Below, in pieces: positions 14,266-14,562 of a stretch of 14,562 bases of DNA. Below the pieces are notes generated by a model, which saw nothing but the letters and a program-made list of their open reading frames with translations, was not told the origin of the DNA and ran no database searches. The position numbers were made by a program, and so were the translations under genes. Position 1 is the first letter of the stretch, and each line of letters starts with the position of its first letter. The DNA is from JAOUEA01 sp031364965 (lineage in GTDB: Bacteria; Actinomycetota; UBA4738; HRBIN12), in NCBI GenBank assembly GCA_031364965.1, contig JANLXF010000211.1:1-14562 (forward strand), read 5' to 3'.

Positions 14266-14562
14266 TCACCCTTCGATCTCGAGACGGAACGAGGGCCCAT
14301 CGTCGCCCACGGGGACCGGCGGCGACAACCGTGCGGTCGCCGCGGCCCAGCGATCGAGGGGATCCGCGGGGTCGGGAGCGGTCCTGCCCAGGGCCACCGA
14401 GGAGAGGCGGGACAGCATCCGGAGGGCCGTCGGCGCCGCGGCCTCGATCGCGCCCAGCGGCCCACCGACCTCGGCCACGGGGACGCCGGCCAGCACGGAT
14501 CCGGCCTCCTCGACGAGGGGCCGGAGCCGCGCGCCCATACGCCCGAACGCCTCTTTCGCCAC
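14266..14562 (-). CDS. Unidentified protein, C-terminal part (runs off the window)
   Basis: At least 98 codons are open to the window edge, ending 3 nt before the coaX start. The first in-window codon is GTG, but whether it is the true start cannot be told; it may be an internal Val of a longer protein. The visible part is Ala/Leu-rich and probably helical (EEAGSVLAGVPVAEVGGPLG, then AAAPTALRMLSRLSSVALG) with a short beta-like end (FRLEIEG). In many actinobacteria nadC, panD or birA-like genes precede coaX, but the sequence shows none of their motifs. I do not recognise the family. Codon use and the tight spacing to coaX make it very likely real and co-transcribed. Confidence 0.7.
   Translation of the reverse strand: MAKEAFGRMGARLRPLVEEAGSVLAGVPVAEVGGPLGAIEAAAPTALRMLSRLSSVALGRTAPDPADPLDRWAAATARLSPPVPVGDDGPSFRLEIEG

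Overview
The window is about 14.5 kb of high-G+C DNA, probably chromosomal, from a member of the Actinomycetota (Actinobacteria). No rRNA marker is present, so this rests on gene content and order. The sequence carries CarD, an integral-membrane PIN-TRAM protein, RadA, ClpC, a class II lysyl-tRNA synthetase and type III pantothenate kinase (CoaX). It keeps the series coaX-lysS-...-clpC-...-radA-...-carD-ispD-ispF-rlmB, which is also found in Mycobacterium tuberculosis (from general knowledge; no search was run). The spacers filling that series are unlike the mycobacterial ones, so a deep-branching or uncultured lineage is more likely than a model genus.

Layout. (1) 1-4.7 kb, minus strand: an isoprenoid (MEP pathway) and RNA/DNA housekeeping block, read radA, carD, PIN-TRAM gene, ispD, ispF, rlmB-like. 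IspD and ispF overlap. The rlmB-like frame stops after its substrate-binding domain, with no methyltransferase domain in the window. CysS, which commonly sits between ispF and rlmB, is absent there, and disA is not next to radA. (2) 4.7-7.9 kb, plus strand: an accessory island with a DsbB/BdbC-like disulfide-bond protein, a RIO-family kinase preceded by a structured leader containing a 23-codon ORF, an ECF-type sigma factor, and a single-pass membrane protein with an extracytoplasmic PD40/TolB-like beta-propeller that is probably the sigma factor's membrane-bound regulator. (3) 7.9-8.1 kb: a convergent intergenic region with four successive hairpins. (4) 8.1-10.6 kb, minus strand: clpC. (5) 10.6-11.0 kb: a 400-bp divergent regulatory region. 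(6) 11.0-11.8 kb: a receiver-only response regulator (plus) facing a stand-alone cyclic-nucleotide-binding protein (minus), in the slot where lsr2 lies in mycobacteria. (7) 11.9-14.6 kb, minus strand: a translationally coupled unit of an unidentified partial gene, coaX and lysS.

How the genes fit together. The minus-strand genes are core metabolism and information processing. The plus-strand island looks like an envelope-stress or redox-sensing module inserted in the variable slot between clpC and radA. Points most worth a second look are the ECF sigma/beta-propeller pair, the RIO-kinase leader with its small ORF, the face-to-face leaderless promoters between radA and the dsbB-like gene, the truncated rlmB-like frame, the symmetric promoter-like inverted repeat before the response regulator, and the receiver/cNMP-binding pair. 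No CRISPR array, tRNA, rRNA, insertion sequence or integrase was seen.
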